5,790 bases of DNA from Cohaesibacteraceae bacterium (GCA_016764535.1 JAESRR010000283.1:3143-8932); one strand, 5' to 3'. Shown: positions 1 to 5,390, counted from the first letter of the stretch. Translations and numbers: made by a program. The notes: generated by a model from the sequence alone, not told the origin.

Positions 1-973
1 CTCGGATCCTGCCACCCGTAATGACGCATCCGCTCTTGTTGAAGGTGATTTGTTTTTTCACTCGGGCATTAAGCAACTTAAGGTTTACAATGGTACAGCC
101 TGGGTTAATTCAACCGATCAGGCCTTGAATATCACGTCCGGGGTTTTCTCCGGTGACGGGGTGACGACCACTTTCACGATGTCGGTAATTGCAGCGTTGG
201 CTGTAAACGTGCTGGTGGAAGTTGACGGGGTTATTCAACAAAGTTCTGAATATATAGTGTCCGGTGCTGATTTGGTTTTCGATGTAGCTCCTGGAGTTGG
301 CGCGAATAATATTGAGGCACGAATATTCTCAACCACAGCGGAATTGATGGTTCCGACGAATGGTTCTGTTGGCGCATCGCAGATAAATGGTGCGGATAAG
401 GTAGCGATCCGCACGCTGCTGGATGTGCCAAGAAACGCAGATATACCAGCGGATCAAAGCGCGGCGGTGGGCTCCCTTGATTTCCGTCTGGATCTGATGG
501 AGGCGGTTGCGAAAAACCGGGTGCAGAACTGGATAGACTATTACGCTTCATATGCTGCCAGTAATGACAGGCACATAACGCCACTCGACACAACAATTAC
601 GCCAATACAGCTCAATGCGAAGATTGATGTCAGCATCATGCTGTCATGTGAGCGTCATCATGACGGTGCTTTTTATCTCAAACGGTTTAACCCGGACGGC
701 ACTTCTCAGGAAGTTGGAACAGCAGCTTCGTCAGGTGCGCGAGCAATTGGCATTGTAGCTTCACCATATGACAACGACCTTGCCAGCACTCCGGTAAATA
801 TCAATATCCGTTTTTGCGACACGATGGGCGAAATAGGAGCCTACCGGTATGAGCTTTGGGTGCGTAGTGGCAGTAGCTTCGCTTTAGCGCTCAATGGGAC
901 AATTAATGACAACGACTCAAGTTCACATGAGCGCGGGTCTTCTCTCTGCATTCTTCAGGAGTTATTGGTATGA
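1..973 (+). CDS. Phage tail fibre protein, 5'-truncated by window edge
   Basis: The reading frame is open from the first complete codon at position 2, so the true start lies upstream; the TTG at 50 is only an internal codon. About 323 residues are visible. The visible N-terminus carries ATRNDASALVEGDLFF followed by KVYNGTAWV, a linker common in phage tail fibres. Next comes a beta-rich region with GDGVTTTFTM and VEVDGVIQQSSEYIVSG (roughly residues 50-95), which resembles the repeat found in T7-type fibre proteins of many environmental phages. The C-terminal part, about residues 175-323, reads as a beta-sandwich tip with LSCERHHDGAFYLKR, ASPYDNDLASTP and a terminal ERGSSLCILQELLV. Such tips bind host receptors; that role is inferred from family resemblance. 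The stop codon TGA at 971-973 overlaps the next start as ATGA, so translation is probably coupled to the small genes behind it. The fibre call is firm; receptor and full length are unknown. Confidence 0.82.
   Translation, partial: SDPATRNDASALVEGDLFFHSGIKQLKVYNGTAWVNSTDQALNITSGVFSGDGVTTTFTMSVIAALAVNVLVEVDGVIQQSSEYIVSGADLVFDVAPGVGANNIEARIFSTTAELMVPTNGSVGASQINGADKVAIRTLLDVPRNADIPADQSAAVGSLDFRLDLMEAVAKNRVQNWIDYYASYAASNDRHITPLDTTITPIQLNAKIDVSIMLSCERHHDGAFYLKRFNPDGTSQEVGTAASSGARAIGIVASPYDNDLASTPVNINIRFCDTMGEIGAYRYELWVRSGSSFALALNGTINDNDSSSHERGSSLCILQELLV
957..961 (+). promoter_or_regulatory. Shine-Dalgarno site for the 970 gene
   Basis: AGGAG lies 8 bases before the ATG at 970, inside the end of the fibre gene. 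It supports that start and the ATGA overlap. Confidence 0.7.
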
Positions 974-1401
974 AATACGTGATTGTACACAATGGCTTCG
1001 CTGATGAAATCCATGATAAATCGGTTGATGGGGCCATTCAATGGTCTGGTGATATCGGGCCGGGTTGGTCGTGGGATGGAGGCATGTTTGTCAAACCAGA
1101 TCCGACAATTGACGACGTGAAAGCCGAATGTCTGAAACGTCGCAAACTGGCGATAGGTCTTGAGGAAACAGCCAGTAAATCAGAACTGGATTACAAGCGG
1201 TCCACGGGTATGGAGGACGTTATCGCCTTGCAACATATCCTGATTACAGGCGGTACACTGACTACTGATCAGCAAACACGCGTGGCACAGCTTGAACAAC
1301 GCAATACAGACCTTGGCCTTGTTCGTGAAAAGTCCAACGTGCTGCAGATCAGGGACCCAATACCAGCCGATTTCACAGACAATAAATGGTGGAACGCATG
1401 A
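970..1401 (+). CDS. Small phage tail-associated protein (143 aa)
   Basis: The start is ATG 970, overlapping the fibre stop as ATGA and preceded by AGGAG. The N-terminal 45 residues are short beta strands with GPGWSWDGGMFVKP (residues 30-43). A 'GW-x-W/Y-DG-x-x-F-x-P' stretch of this kind is frequent in small proteins encoded next to phage tail fibres, including tail-assembly chaperone and DUF4376-like proteins. Residues 48-117 look helical and charged (KAECLKRRKLAIG, then QQTRVAQLEQRNTDL), and the protein ends in NKWWNA. A fibre-assembly or fibre-capping role fits both layout and position, but no catalytic motif is visible and I do not recognise a specific family. The stop at 1399-1401 overlaps the next start as ATGA. 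The gene is real on the basis of tight packing and a good ribosome site; function is inferred from context. Confidence 0.72.
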   Translation: MKYVIVHNGFADEIHDKSVDGAIQWSGDIGPGWSWDGGMFVKPDPTIDDVKAECLKRRKLAIGLEETASKSELDYKRSTGMEDVIALQHILITGGTLTTDQQTRVAQLEQRNTDLGLVREKSNVLQIRDPIPADFTDNKWWNA

Positions 1402-1682
1402 CCACAAAAATTCAAACGGGCATGATTGAAGGGCTTGATGGAGCTCTTAAAGGCTCCGCTGGAATCGTGCGGGTAAGTGAATCCAACATCAAAGAGGATT
1501 TCATTCTCTGGGGTTTGAATCAGATCGTCACAGCTGACGCTACGGCCAACACACTCAACAAGGGCAGTTATGATGGTTTTGGTTCAGGCGACCGGGTACA
1601 GCTGGTAACAACCGGGCCGATGATCTTTGAGGATGACGTGACCGTCACCATCAAGGACGGCTGTACATTGGTGGTGGTGTGA
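1398..1682 (+). CDS. Small beta-rich phage tail protein (94 aa)
   Basis: I chose ATG 1398 over the in-frame ATG at 1386 because it forms an ATGA overlap with the previous stop and has GGTGGA five bases or so upstream. The N-terminus has TGMIEGLDGALKG (residues 7-19). The C-terminal third, around residues 55-94, reads GSYDGFGSGDRVQLV, then a short G-x-M-x-F turn, and ends VTVTIKDGCTLVVV. This alternating hydrophobic pattern resembles the short beta-strand rungs of phage fibre and tailspike connectors. There is no signal peptide, membrane segment or enzyme motif. It stands between the main fibre and the paralog array, so it may link or seat those tip proteins; that is inference. It ends in TGATG, sharing one base with the next start. 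The family is not recognised. Confidence 0.68.
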   Translation: MTTKIQTGMIEGLDGALKGSAGIVRVSESNIKEDFILWGLNQIVTADATANTLNKGSYDGFGSGDRVQLVTTGPMIFEDDVTVTIKDGCTLVVV

Positions 1683-2059
1683 TGGCTGGATCAATAATCG
1701 CAGGCACAATCGTTGATGCAGACGGAAAGCCGGTTGATCTAATCGGGCAGGAAGGTGCGAAAGCATGGGTAACATACCAGCAATTATCTGCACAATCTAT
1801 TGAAGACAGCCTGAATATTACAAGTGTGATTGACAACGCCACAGGGGCTTCAACTCTTTCATTCATCAATTCTTTTTTAAATAACAGTTACGGCCTCGGA
1901 TCACTTGGTGGTTATGTATCAGGGAACCCCGTTACAAATGTAATCGAGCCTTTGGGCAACAAAGTGACAGGAGGTTATCGCGTTATATCAACTCATCATG
2001 CTGGCGGCGCTCAGGACAGCGATCATTGTTCAGAAGTCATCTTTGGGAGGCTTGCATGA
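1682..2059 (+). CDS. Tail-tip paralog 1 of 4 (125 aa)
   Basis: The start is ATG 1682, sharing one base with the preceding TGA (TGATG); a GTG at 1679 is possible but less likely. This is the most diverged member of a family of four tandem paralogs. It keeps the family landmarks: EGAKAWV at residues 24-30 matches GTAKAW in paralog 2, EDSLNITSVIDNATG at 41-55 matches RDSLNITGVTDNGTG, and the C-terminus HCSEVIFGRLA matches the shared G-x-L-A ending. The core around SLNI..V.DN.TG is a motif often seen in tail-tip proteins of marine and alphaproteobacterial phages. The N-terminus (AGTIVDADGKPVDLIGQ) differs from that of the other copies. A receptor-recognition or tip-decoration role is inferred from the family style and the location behind the fibre. 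No enzyme residues are visible. Confidence 0.72.
   Translation: MAGSIIAGTIVDADGKPVDLIGQEGAKAWVTYQQLSAQSIEDSLNITSVIDNATGASTLSFINSFLNNSYGLGSLGGYVSGNPVTNVIEPLGNKVTGGYRVISTHHAGGAQDSDHCSEVIFGRLA
2045..2050 (+). promoter_or_regulatory. Shine-Dalgarno site deciding the 2056 start
   Basis: GGGAGG sits five bases before ATG 2056. It shows that the gene begins there and not at the in-frame TTG at 2026, and it keeps the ATGA overlap with the previous gene. Confidence 0.75.
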
Positions 2060-2442
2060 GTGATCTTGATTTCAGACGGATGAAAAACCCCGACAACGGC
2101 GAGTCATTAGGCACCAATTATCTGATCAATGGCACTGCCAAAGCGTGGGCAAATATTAACGGCACCGGCACCATTGCCGTGCGAGACAGTCTCAATATTA
2201 CCGGTGTCACAGATAATGGCACAGGTGATTATACATTTGTTTTTTCAAATTCGATGCTTGATCCAAACTTTATATTTATGGGGTCAAGAGGTTCCGGCGC
2301 TCCAGGGGGAATTAGTGACATTGATGTATCCCGGATTGACCAGATAGTGACCGGCGGACGGTTTGAGGCGGTGAGGGGAAGTTCGAATACGGTGACTGAC
2401 TTTGCGATTGTGCAGGTCATGGTTATGGGGAACCTCGCGTGA
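2056..2442 (+). CDS. Tail-tip paralog 2 of 4 (128 aa)
   Basis: The start is ATG 2056, with GGGAGG upstream and an ATGA overlap with paralog 1. The N-terminus has a hook-like segment, NPDNGESLGTNYLINGTAKAW (in two parts: residues 11-22 and 22-31), that is nearly repeated in paralog 3. The core is GTGTIAVRDSLNI (36-48) followed by TDNGTGDYTF (52-61), the form closest to the motif common in marine phage tail proteins, and it is shared almost word for word with paralog 4. The middle (about 70-100) is glycine-rich and unlike its sisters. The protein ends VTDFAIVQVMVMGNLA. The predicted fold is all-beta with no membrane segment. It is probably a structural protein at the fibre tip; the exact partner is unknown. 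This is the best preserved member and a good query for the family. Confidence 0.78.
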   Translation: MSDLDFRRMKNPDNGESLGTNYLINGTAKAWANINGTGTIAVRDSLNITGVTDNGTGDYTFVFSNSMLDPNFIFMGSRGSGAPGGISDIDVSRIDQIVTGGRFEAVRGSSNTVTDFAIVQVMVMGNLA

Positions 2443-2804
2443 GTAAACTTCAATTAAATGAACTAAAAGCCCCCAATACCGGCGCGACGATTGGCACCGA
2501 ATATTTGATCAATGGTACGGCGAAAGCCCTGACGCGATGGAATTCAAGTTTTGTATTGCTTTCCAGTTTCAATAATTCGTCGTTTACAGACCTGGGCACC
2601 GGGCGCATCAGGATTAGTTTCACCAACGCGTTTACCGGCGTTGATTATTGTGTCTCAGGTACTGCTGCGAATGGAACTCCAGCAGCTTTCGACGTGGATG
2701 TGGAAGCTGCATGGCTGGCAACTTCGTGTGTTGTGCGAACAGTAAATCATCAGGCTTTGGCTGATTGTGCTGGTTGCGGTGTTTTTCATGGAACACTGGC
2801 ATGA
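2439..2804 (+). CDS. Tail-tip paralog 3 of 4, GTG start (121 aa)
   Basis: Translation is likely to begin at GTG 2439, which overlaps the previous stop as GTGA and has GGGGA at 2427-2431. The N-terminus, LKAPNTGATIGTEYLINGTAKA, is split here as LKAPNTGATIGTE (9-21) and YLINGTAKA (22-30), and closely matches paralog 2. After this point the core diverges sharply: the usual GTG-x-x-x-RDSLNI is replaced by a serine- and phenylalanine-rich run (SSFVLLSSFNNSSF), although TDLGTG and ISFTN still align. The C-terminus ADCAGCGVFHGTLA keeps the G-x-L-A ending. Several cysteines (DYC, TSC, DCAGC) set it apart from paralogs 1 and 2. The conserved edges with a changed middle suggest diversification of a binding face on a fixed scaffold; that is inference. 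Confidence 0.74.
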   Translation: MSKLQLNELKAPNTGATIGTEYLINGTAKALTRWNSSFVLLSSFNNSSFTDLGTGRIRISFTNAFTGVDYCVSGTAANGTPAAFDVDVEAAWLATSCVVRTVNHQALADCAGCGVFHGTLA

Positions 2805-3180
2805 CATCACGCTTATCAAGCACCGGTATTGAAACCCCTCTAATAAATGGCAAGGACCCAGGCGAAGGCAGGTCGGTTGCCTGGGCGAATTTGAATGGCA
2901 CTGGGGCAATTGTGCTGCGAGATAGTTTAAATATTTCGAGCGTCACGGATAATGGTACAGGCGATTACACATTCATTTTTTCGTCCGCGATGGTAAATTC
3001 AATCTATTGCGCGGTTCCTTCTGCAATTGATGTTGGAACAGGTCGCGGGACACTTTCAAAAGATACATACATAGCTTCTCCAAATAGTTTTGAGCAACCT
3101 TTGGCGTTACCAATGGAGTTGATGTTCTGGCAAATGATTGTGAATTTGTATTGCCAACAATTTTCGGCCCGCTGGCCTGA
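2801..3180 (+). pseudogene. Tail-tip paralog 4 of 4, frameshifted
   Basis: The start is ATG 2801 (ATGA overlap with paralog 3, weak GGAA upstream). Residues 26-60 (VAWANLNGTGAIVLRDSLNI, then SSVTDNGTGDYTF) match paralog 2 closely. Near 3092-3097 the family sequence leaves the starting frame and continues in the -1 frame: ATFGVTNGVDVLAND, then CEFVLPTIFGPLA and a stop at 3178-3180. That ending matches the G-x-L-A termini of the other three copies. Restoring one base (for example a second G before the GAG at 3092) would give about 126 residues, in line with 121 to 128 for the sisters. As written, the starting frame runs on with unrelated, proline- and cysteine-rich residues to a stop at 3401-3403, 110 bases into the next gene, which is out of keeping with the short overlaps elsewhere. 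It is either an inactivating mutation or a sequencing error; a 200-residue product is the less likely alternative. Confidence 0.72.
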
Positions 3181-3293
3181 CAACTCTCGCGCCTTCACCG
3201 GTGCTTCGAACACCTTCCCAGGCCACGTCGATCCGCCCTGCGGAATCCTGAACTCACAAATAGTGACAATCACATCACATGGGAGACAACCCG
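3181..3293 (+). other. GC-rich gap without a supported gene
   Basis: This is the only sizeable break in an otherwise overlapping gene chain. Positions 3181-3250 hold 45 G or C in 70 bases, against 23 in 60 for 3101-3160. No frame has a start codon with a ribosome site until ATG 3294. Small palindromes occur (CACCGGTG at 3196-3203; GGTG-N7-CACC at 3200-3214), but there is no convincing promoter, terminator or RNA gene. Confidence 0.5.
3281..3285 (+). promoter_or_regulatory. Shine-Dalgarno site deciding the 3294 start
   Basis: GGGAG lies 8 bases before ATG 3294. It favours that start over the in-frame ATG at 3279, which overlaps the site itself. Confidence 0.65.
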
Positions 3294-3692
3294 ATGACAA
3301 AGATACTTCCGGCATCAATGATCGATATTGGCGGTCAAATTCTGACCAGCCAGGATCTGAATATGCCCAAAGACAAATTATTCCGGGATCACTGGTTTGT
3401 TGACCCATCTGCCTCCAAAATTGTTGAAGAACCGATAGAGGCTTGTCGTCGACAGTTTTGTGATCAGTTGCGTCAAAAACGGGAACGGTACTTTGCCGAC
3501 CATGATCTGGTGATTATGCGCCTGACCCGTAAAAAGGAAATCGCCGGGTCGTTGTCGATCGTGGAAAAGGCAGAGTACAAATCAGCTGAAGCGTCCTGTC
3601 AGGCACTGCGAGACATCACGGTCCATCCAGCCATCGCTGCGGCGCAAACATCTGATGATTTACGCAAACTGGATTTACTACCAGGAGCCTGA
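3294..3692 (+). CDS. Tail-assembly-chaperone-like phage protein (132 aa)
   Basis: The start is ATG 3294, eight bases after GGGAG. The N-terminal 45 residues are beta-like (MIDIGGQILTSQDLNMPKD, then FRDHWFVD). The C-terminal 80 residues are helical and charged, with CRRQFCDQLRQKRERYFADHD, given in parts as CRRQFCDQLRQKR and YFADHD, then EYKSAEASCQALRDI (about 98-112) and a leucine-proline end. The layout 'R-x-x-R..L...D...Y...xQALRDI' is the pattern of phage tail-assembly chaperone proteins encoded beside tail fibres (Phage_tail_APC-like), usually written as 'YRQALRDIP'. This fits its place between the fibre-tip genes and the lysis genes. It ends one base before the next ATG. Cysteines replace some usual positions, so the assignment is by pattern and not certain. 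Confidence 0.68.
   Translation: MTKILPASMIDIGGQILTSQDLNMPKDKLFRDHWFVDPSASKIVEEPIEACRRQFCDQLRQKRERYFADHDLVIMRLTRKKEIAGSLSIVEKAEYKSAEASCQALRDITVHPAIAAAQTSDDLRKLDLLPGA
3683..3687 (+). promoter_or_regulatory. Shine-Dalgarno site deciding the 3694 start
   Basis: AGGAG is placed 6 bases before ATG 3694. It shows that the holin-like gene starts there and not at the in-frame ATG 3655 inside the previous gene. Confidence 0.75.
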
Positions 3693-3693
3693 C

Positions 3694-4110
3694 ATGTTTG
3701 GATTGTTAATTTCAAAAGGGCTGGCGATGCTCCTCAAATTTGGTCTTGGTGGCATCATTGATAAAGCCATGGATCATATGCAACGGCGTGCTGAGCTTGA
3801 AAATGACCGTGATCGCGTCAAGACGCAAGCAAAGGTTGAAGTGGTCAAACAGATTGTTGCGGAAAGCAAAATTCTGGCTGATTACAACAGAGCCAAACTT
3901 TCGTTCCCCTGGTTCTGGCTGTTTGCAGCGATGTTCATCATGCCACTTGGGTTATGGTGGGCGGCTGTCTTGATGGACAGTATTTTTGATTTTCCGTTTC
4001 AGGTGGCAGATCTGCCCAACACACATATGCGCGCGTGGGCCGGGGACATGATCAAATGGATATTCTTTGTCGGAGGTGGTTCGGCATTCTTCAAATTTAT
4101 GGGTAAGTGA
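3694..4110 (+). CDS. Holin-like membrane protein, 3TM type (138 aa)
   Basis: The start is ATG 3694, with AGGAG upstream and one base after the previous stop. Residues 3-22 form a hydrophobic or amphipathic helix. A long charged helix follows at about 28-68 (MQRRAELENDRDRV, VEVVKQIVAESK). Two clear membrane segments then occur at about 71-93 (FPWFWLFAAMFIMPLGLWW) and 116-135 (AGDMIKWIFFVGGG). A charged helix followed by aromatic-rich PLGLWWAAVLMDS and a final glycine-rich segment is the layout of the GTA/phage '3TM holin' group (PF11351-like). Such proteins permeabilise the inner membrane to start lysis or particle release. The position after the tail genes supports a lysis role. No endolysin gene is adjacent. 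The membrane topology is seen directly; the holin function is inferred from layout and neighbourhood. Confidence 0.7.
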   Translation: MFGLLISKGLAMLLKFGLGGIIDKAMDHMQRRAELENDRDRVKTQAKVEVVKQIVAESKILADYNRAKLSFPWFWLFAAMFIMPLGLWWAAVLMDSIFDFPFQVADLPNTHMRAWAGDMIKWIFFVGGGSAFFKFMGK

Positions 4111-4466
4111 TGACCAGGGAAGACAGAACCGGAATTGAACAACAATTGGGGCAGGTACAGGGCCATCTGGGCCAGTTGACCGATCTGATCAAGGACCAGG
4201 CCGCACAGTCAACCCGATCCCGTCGCCAGCTATATGACAAGATTGATGGAATGGACAAAACAATCACAGGTCTTGGTCATCGTTTGCAGACACTGGAGCA
4301 AAGTTTTGTCGGCATGCAACCAACGCTGCAGGAGTTCGTTACGTTCAAGGAGCGCGCCCGGGGTGCAGGTATGCTCGGGCGGGTATTGTGGGTGAGTGGT
4401 GGGGTTGTTCTGGCGAGTGTGTCCTGGGTGGTTACCCAGGCTGCGGACCTGTTTACCAAAGGCTGA
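4110..4466 (+). CDS. Coiled-coil protein with C-terminal membrane anchor (118 aa)
   Basis: ATG 4110 shares one base with the previous TGA (TGATG); GTG 4107 is an alternative start giving one more residue. Residues 8-82 look like an extended helix or coiled coil with repeated leucines and glutamines (GIEQQLGQVQGHLGQLTDLI, then KIDGMDKTITGLGHRLQTLE). A single membrane segment lies at about 88-108 (MLGRVLWVSGGVVLASVSWVV), given here in outline as GMLGRVLWV and LASVSWVV, and a short polar tail follows. This resembles DUF1515-type proteins found beside holin-like genes in alphaproteobacterial phages and gene-transfer agents; I recall such neighbours but could not test it. It may be a lysis accessory or spanin-like protein. 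There is no lipobox or signal peptide. Its last codons contain an inverted repeat, and its stop lies 9 bases from the convergent LysR stop. Confidence 0.68.
   Translation: MTREDRTGIEQQLGQVQGHLGQLTDLIKDQAAQSTRSRRQLYDKIDGMDKTITGLGHRLQTLEQSFVGMQPTLQEFVTFKERARGAGMLGRVLWVSGGVVLASVSWVVTQAADLFTKG
4423..4440 (+). repeat. Perfect stem-loop, 7-bp stem and GGTT loop
   Basis: CCTGGGT and ACCCAGG flank a four-base loop within the last codons of the preceding gene. Neither strand has a T-run after the stem, so it is not a classical intrinsic terminator. It may stabilise the 3' end of the mRNA or assist termination between the convergent genes, or it may be chance. Confidence 0.4.
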
Positions 4467-4475
4467 AACGGGACC

Positions 4476-5369
4476 TCACACTGCTGTAACTGCCCCGTCA
4501 AATGTCAGCTCAATTTGATGATGAATCCAGGTTTTCAGGCGATTGAGAGCCATGGAATTCACATTATTGCGGGCATGGATCAATCCATATCGGGAGCCGT
4601 CCGGTTTAAATCCCAAAGGTGCGACCAGCCGCCCGGCGCGGATATCATCGATTGCCAGAACCGCCGGGCACATCGCGATGCCGAGGCGGTTTATGGCAGC
4701 TTCAATCGTTAAAAAATGATGGTCCATTATCAGAGTCTCACTGGTGCGTTGAATCTCTGGATGTTGTTTGTACCAATCGGGCCATGCGTCCATGCGGGTT
4801 CGTGACAATAAAGCTGTATAGGTTCCCGGACTGAAATCCTTTTCCAGATCCGGATGCATAACCGGCCCGGTTTCCTCGTTAAAAAGCGGTTCCACAACCC
4901 AGTCCGGATCAAGGGGAAAATCCAGTCTGCGTAACGCAAGCCCAATGCCATCACGATGAAAATCAAAACTTCCCCCGCCCACAGACAGATGCACCGGACA
5001 TTCCGGGTTGTTGAGCTGAAAATCACCCAGTCTGGATATCAGCCATCGCATCGCCAGCGACCGCTCACAGGAAAAAACCACCGGGCCAGAGGTGTCAGTG
5101 GCTCTTATTGATTGCAGGGTTTCGTCAATCAGGGCAAATGCCTGGGTTGTTGCGCGGGCAAGCGCTTCTCCATCAGCTGTGATTGCGATGCCGCGCCCAC
5201 TGGACATAACCAGATCAACATCGATGGCACGTGCCAAATTACCAACACGGCGACTAACGGCACCGTGTGTGAGTGATAATTCATGCGCTGCGGCACGCAC
5301 TGATCCCAATCGGGCCACGACTTCAAAGGCACGTAAATCATCAAGCGAGGGTATATCCGAACGTTTCAT
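4476..5369 (-). CDS. LysR-type transcriptional regulator, GcvA-like (297 aa)
   Basis: The protein has the usual length of LysR regulators. Residues 9-68 form the winged helix-turn-helix: LDDLRAFEVVARLGSVRAAA, then HELSLTHGAVSRRVGNL. The common 'LF-x-R' at the end of this domain is replaced by LVMSSGRG (53-60), before ITADGEAL. The effector domain begins near residue 94 with SLAMRWLISRLGDF, the signature of the GcvA/GcdR/TrpI-like branch, followed by DGIGLALRR and GPVMHPDLE. LysR proteins act as cytosolic tetramers that bind a small effector and switch on a divergent target. The target here is probably the kinase gene starting at 5444. A perfect inverted repeat covers its start codon, which points to autoregulation. 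No good Shine-Dalgarno is seen before ATG 5369. The effector cannot be read from the sequence; a sugar acid is the plausible guess. It converges on the phage gene end. Confidence 0.93.
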   Translation of the reverse strand: MKRSDIPSLDDLRAFEVVARLGSVRAAAHELSLTHGAVSRRVGNLARAIDVDLVMSSGRGIAITADGEALARATTQAFALIDETLQSIRATDTSGPVVFSCERSLAMRWLISRLGDFQLNNPECPVHLSVGGGSFDFHRDGIGLALRRLDFPLDPDWVVEPLFNEETGPVMHPDLEKDFSPGTYTALLSRTRMDAWPDWYKQHPEIQRTSETLIMDHHFLTIEAAINRLGIAMCPAVLAIDDIRAGRLVAPLGFKPDGSRYGLIHARNNVNSMALNRLKTWIHHQIELTFDGAVTAV

Positions 5370-5390
5370 TGGTGACTATATATCACCAAT
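5368..5390. promoter_or_regulatory. Inverted repeat, probable LysR operator
   Basis: The arms ATTGGTGA and TCACCAAT are perfect 8-base reverse complements around a 7-base AT-rich spacer. This contains a T-N11-A arrangement typical of LysR boxes. The site overlaps two bases of the regulator's start codon and lies 53 bases before the kinase start, inside the divergent spacer. Its spacer also holds a TATATA that could serve as a -10 element for the regulator gene; bound protein would then block its own promoter. The operator role is inferred. Confidence 0.65.

Larger units (their letters stand above)
1682..3180 (+). other. Tandem array of four paralogous tail-tip genes
   Basis: Four consecutive small genes of similar size share, in order, an AKAW-like segment, a DSLNI..V.DN.TG core and a C-terminal G-x-L-A. 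The frameshifted last copy fits after one base is restored. Neighbours overlap by 4 bases each. Copies 2 and 3 share the N-terminus, while copies 2 and 4 share the core, so similarity is mosaic. The array probably arose by tandem duplication; recombination between copies is inferred. Confidence 0.75.

Noticed and set aside
231..596. Minus-strand open frame of 121 codons
   Set aside because: It is antisense to the tail-fibre gene, has no ribosome site, and its composition (runs of S, P, H) is typical of a shadow frame.
1386..1397. Earlier ATG for the 94-residue gene
   Set aside because: It would precede the GGTGGA ribosome site and break the ATGA pattern seen in the neighbours.
3086..3105. 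Programmed -1 ribosomal frameshift
   Set aside because: No X-XXY-YYZ slippery heptamer is in phase between 3089 and 3180, and no strong downstream hairpin is evident. An indel is simpler.
3196..3225. tRNA 3' end: a T-arm-like GGTG-CTTCGAA-CACC followed by eight bases and CCA
   Set aside because: No matching acceptor strand, anticodon arm or D arm lies upstream, and the stem has only four pairs. A tRNA-derived att fragment is possible but not supported.
2801..3403. A single intact 200-residue gene
   Set aside because: The family C-terminus continues in the -1 frame and ends at 3180; the long version overlaps the next gene by 110 bases and its last 100 residues match no sister copy.
3004..3408. 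Minus-strand open frame of 134 codons across the frameshifted gene and gap
   Set aside because: It lies opposite clear family-coding sequence on the plus strand and the next gene's start, shows no recognisable motif, and would be the only minus-strand gene in the phage block.
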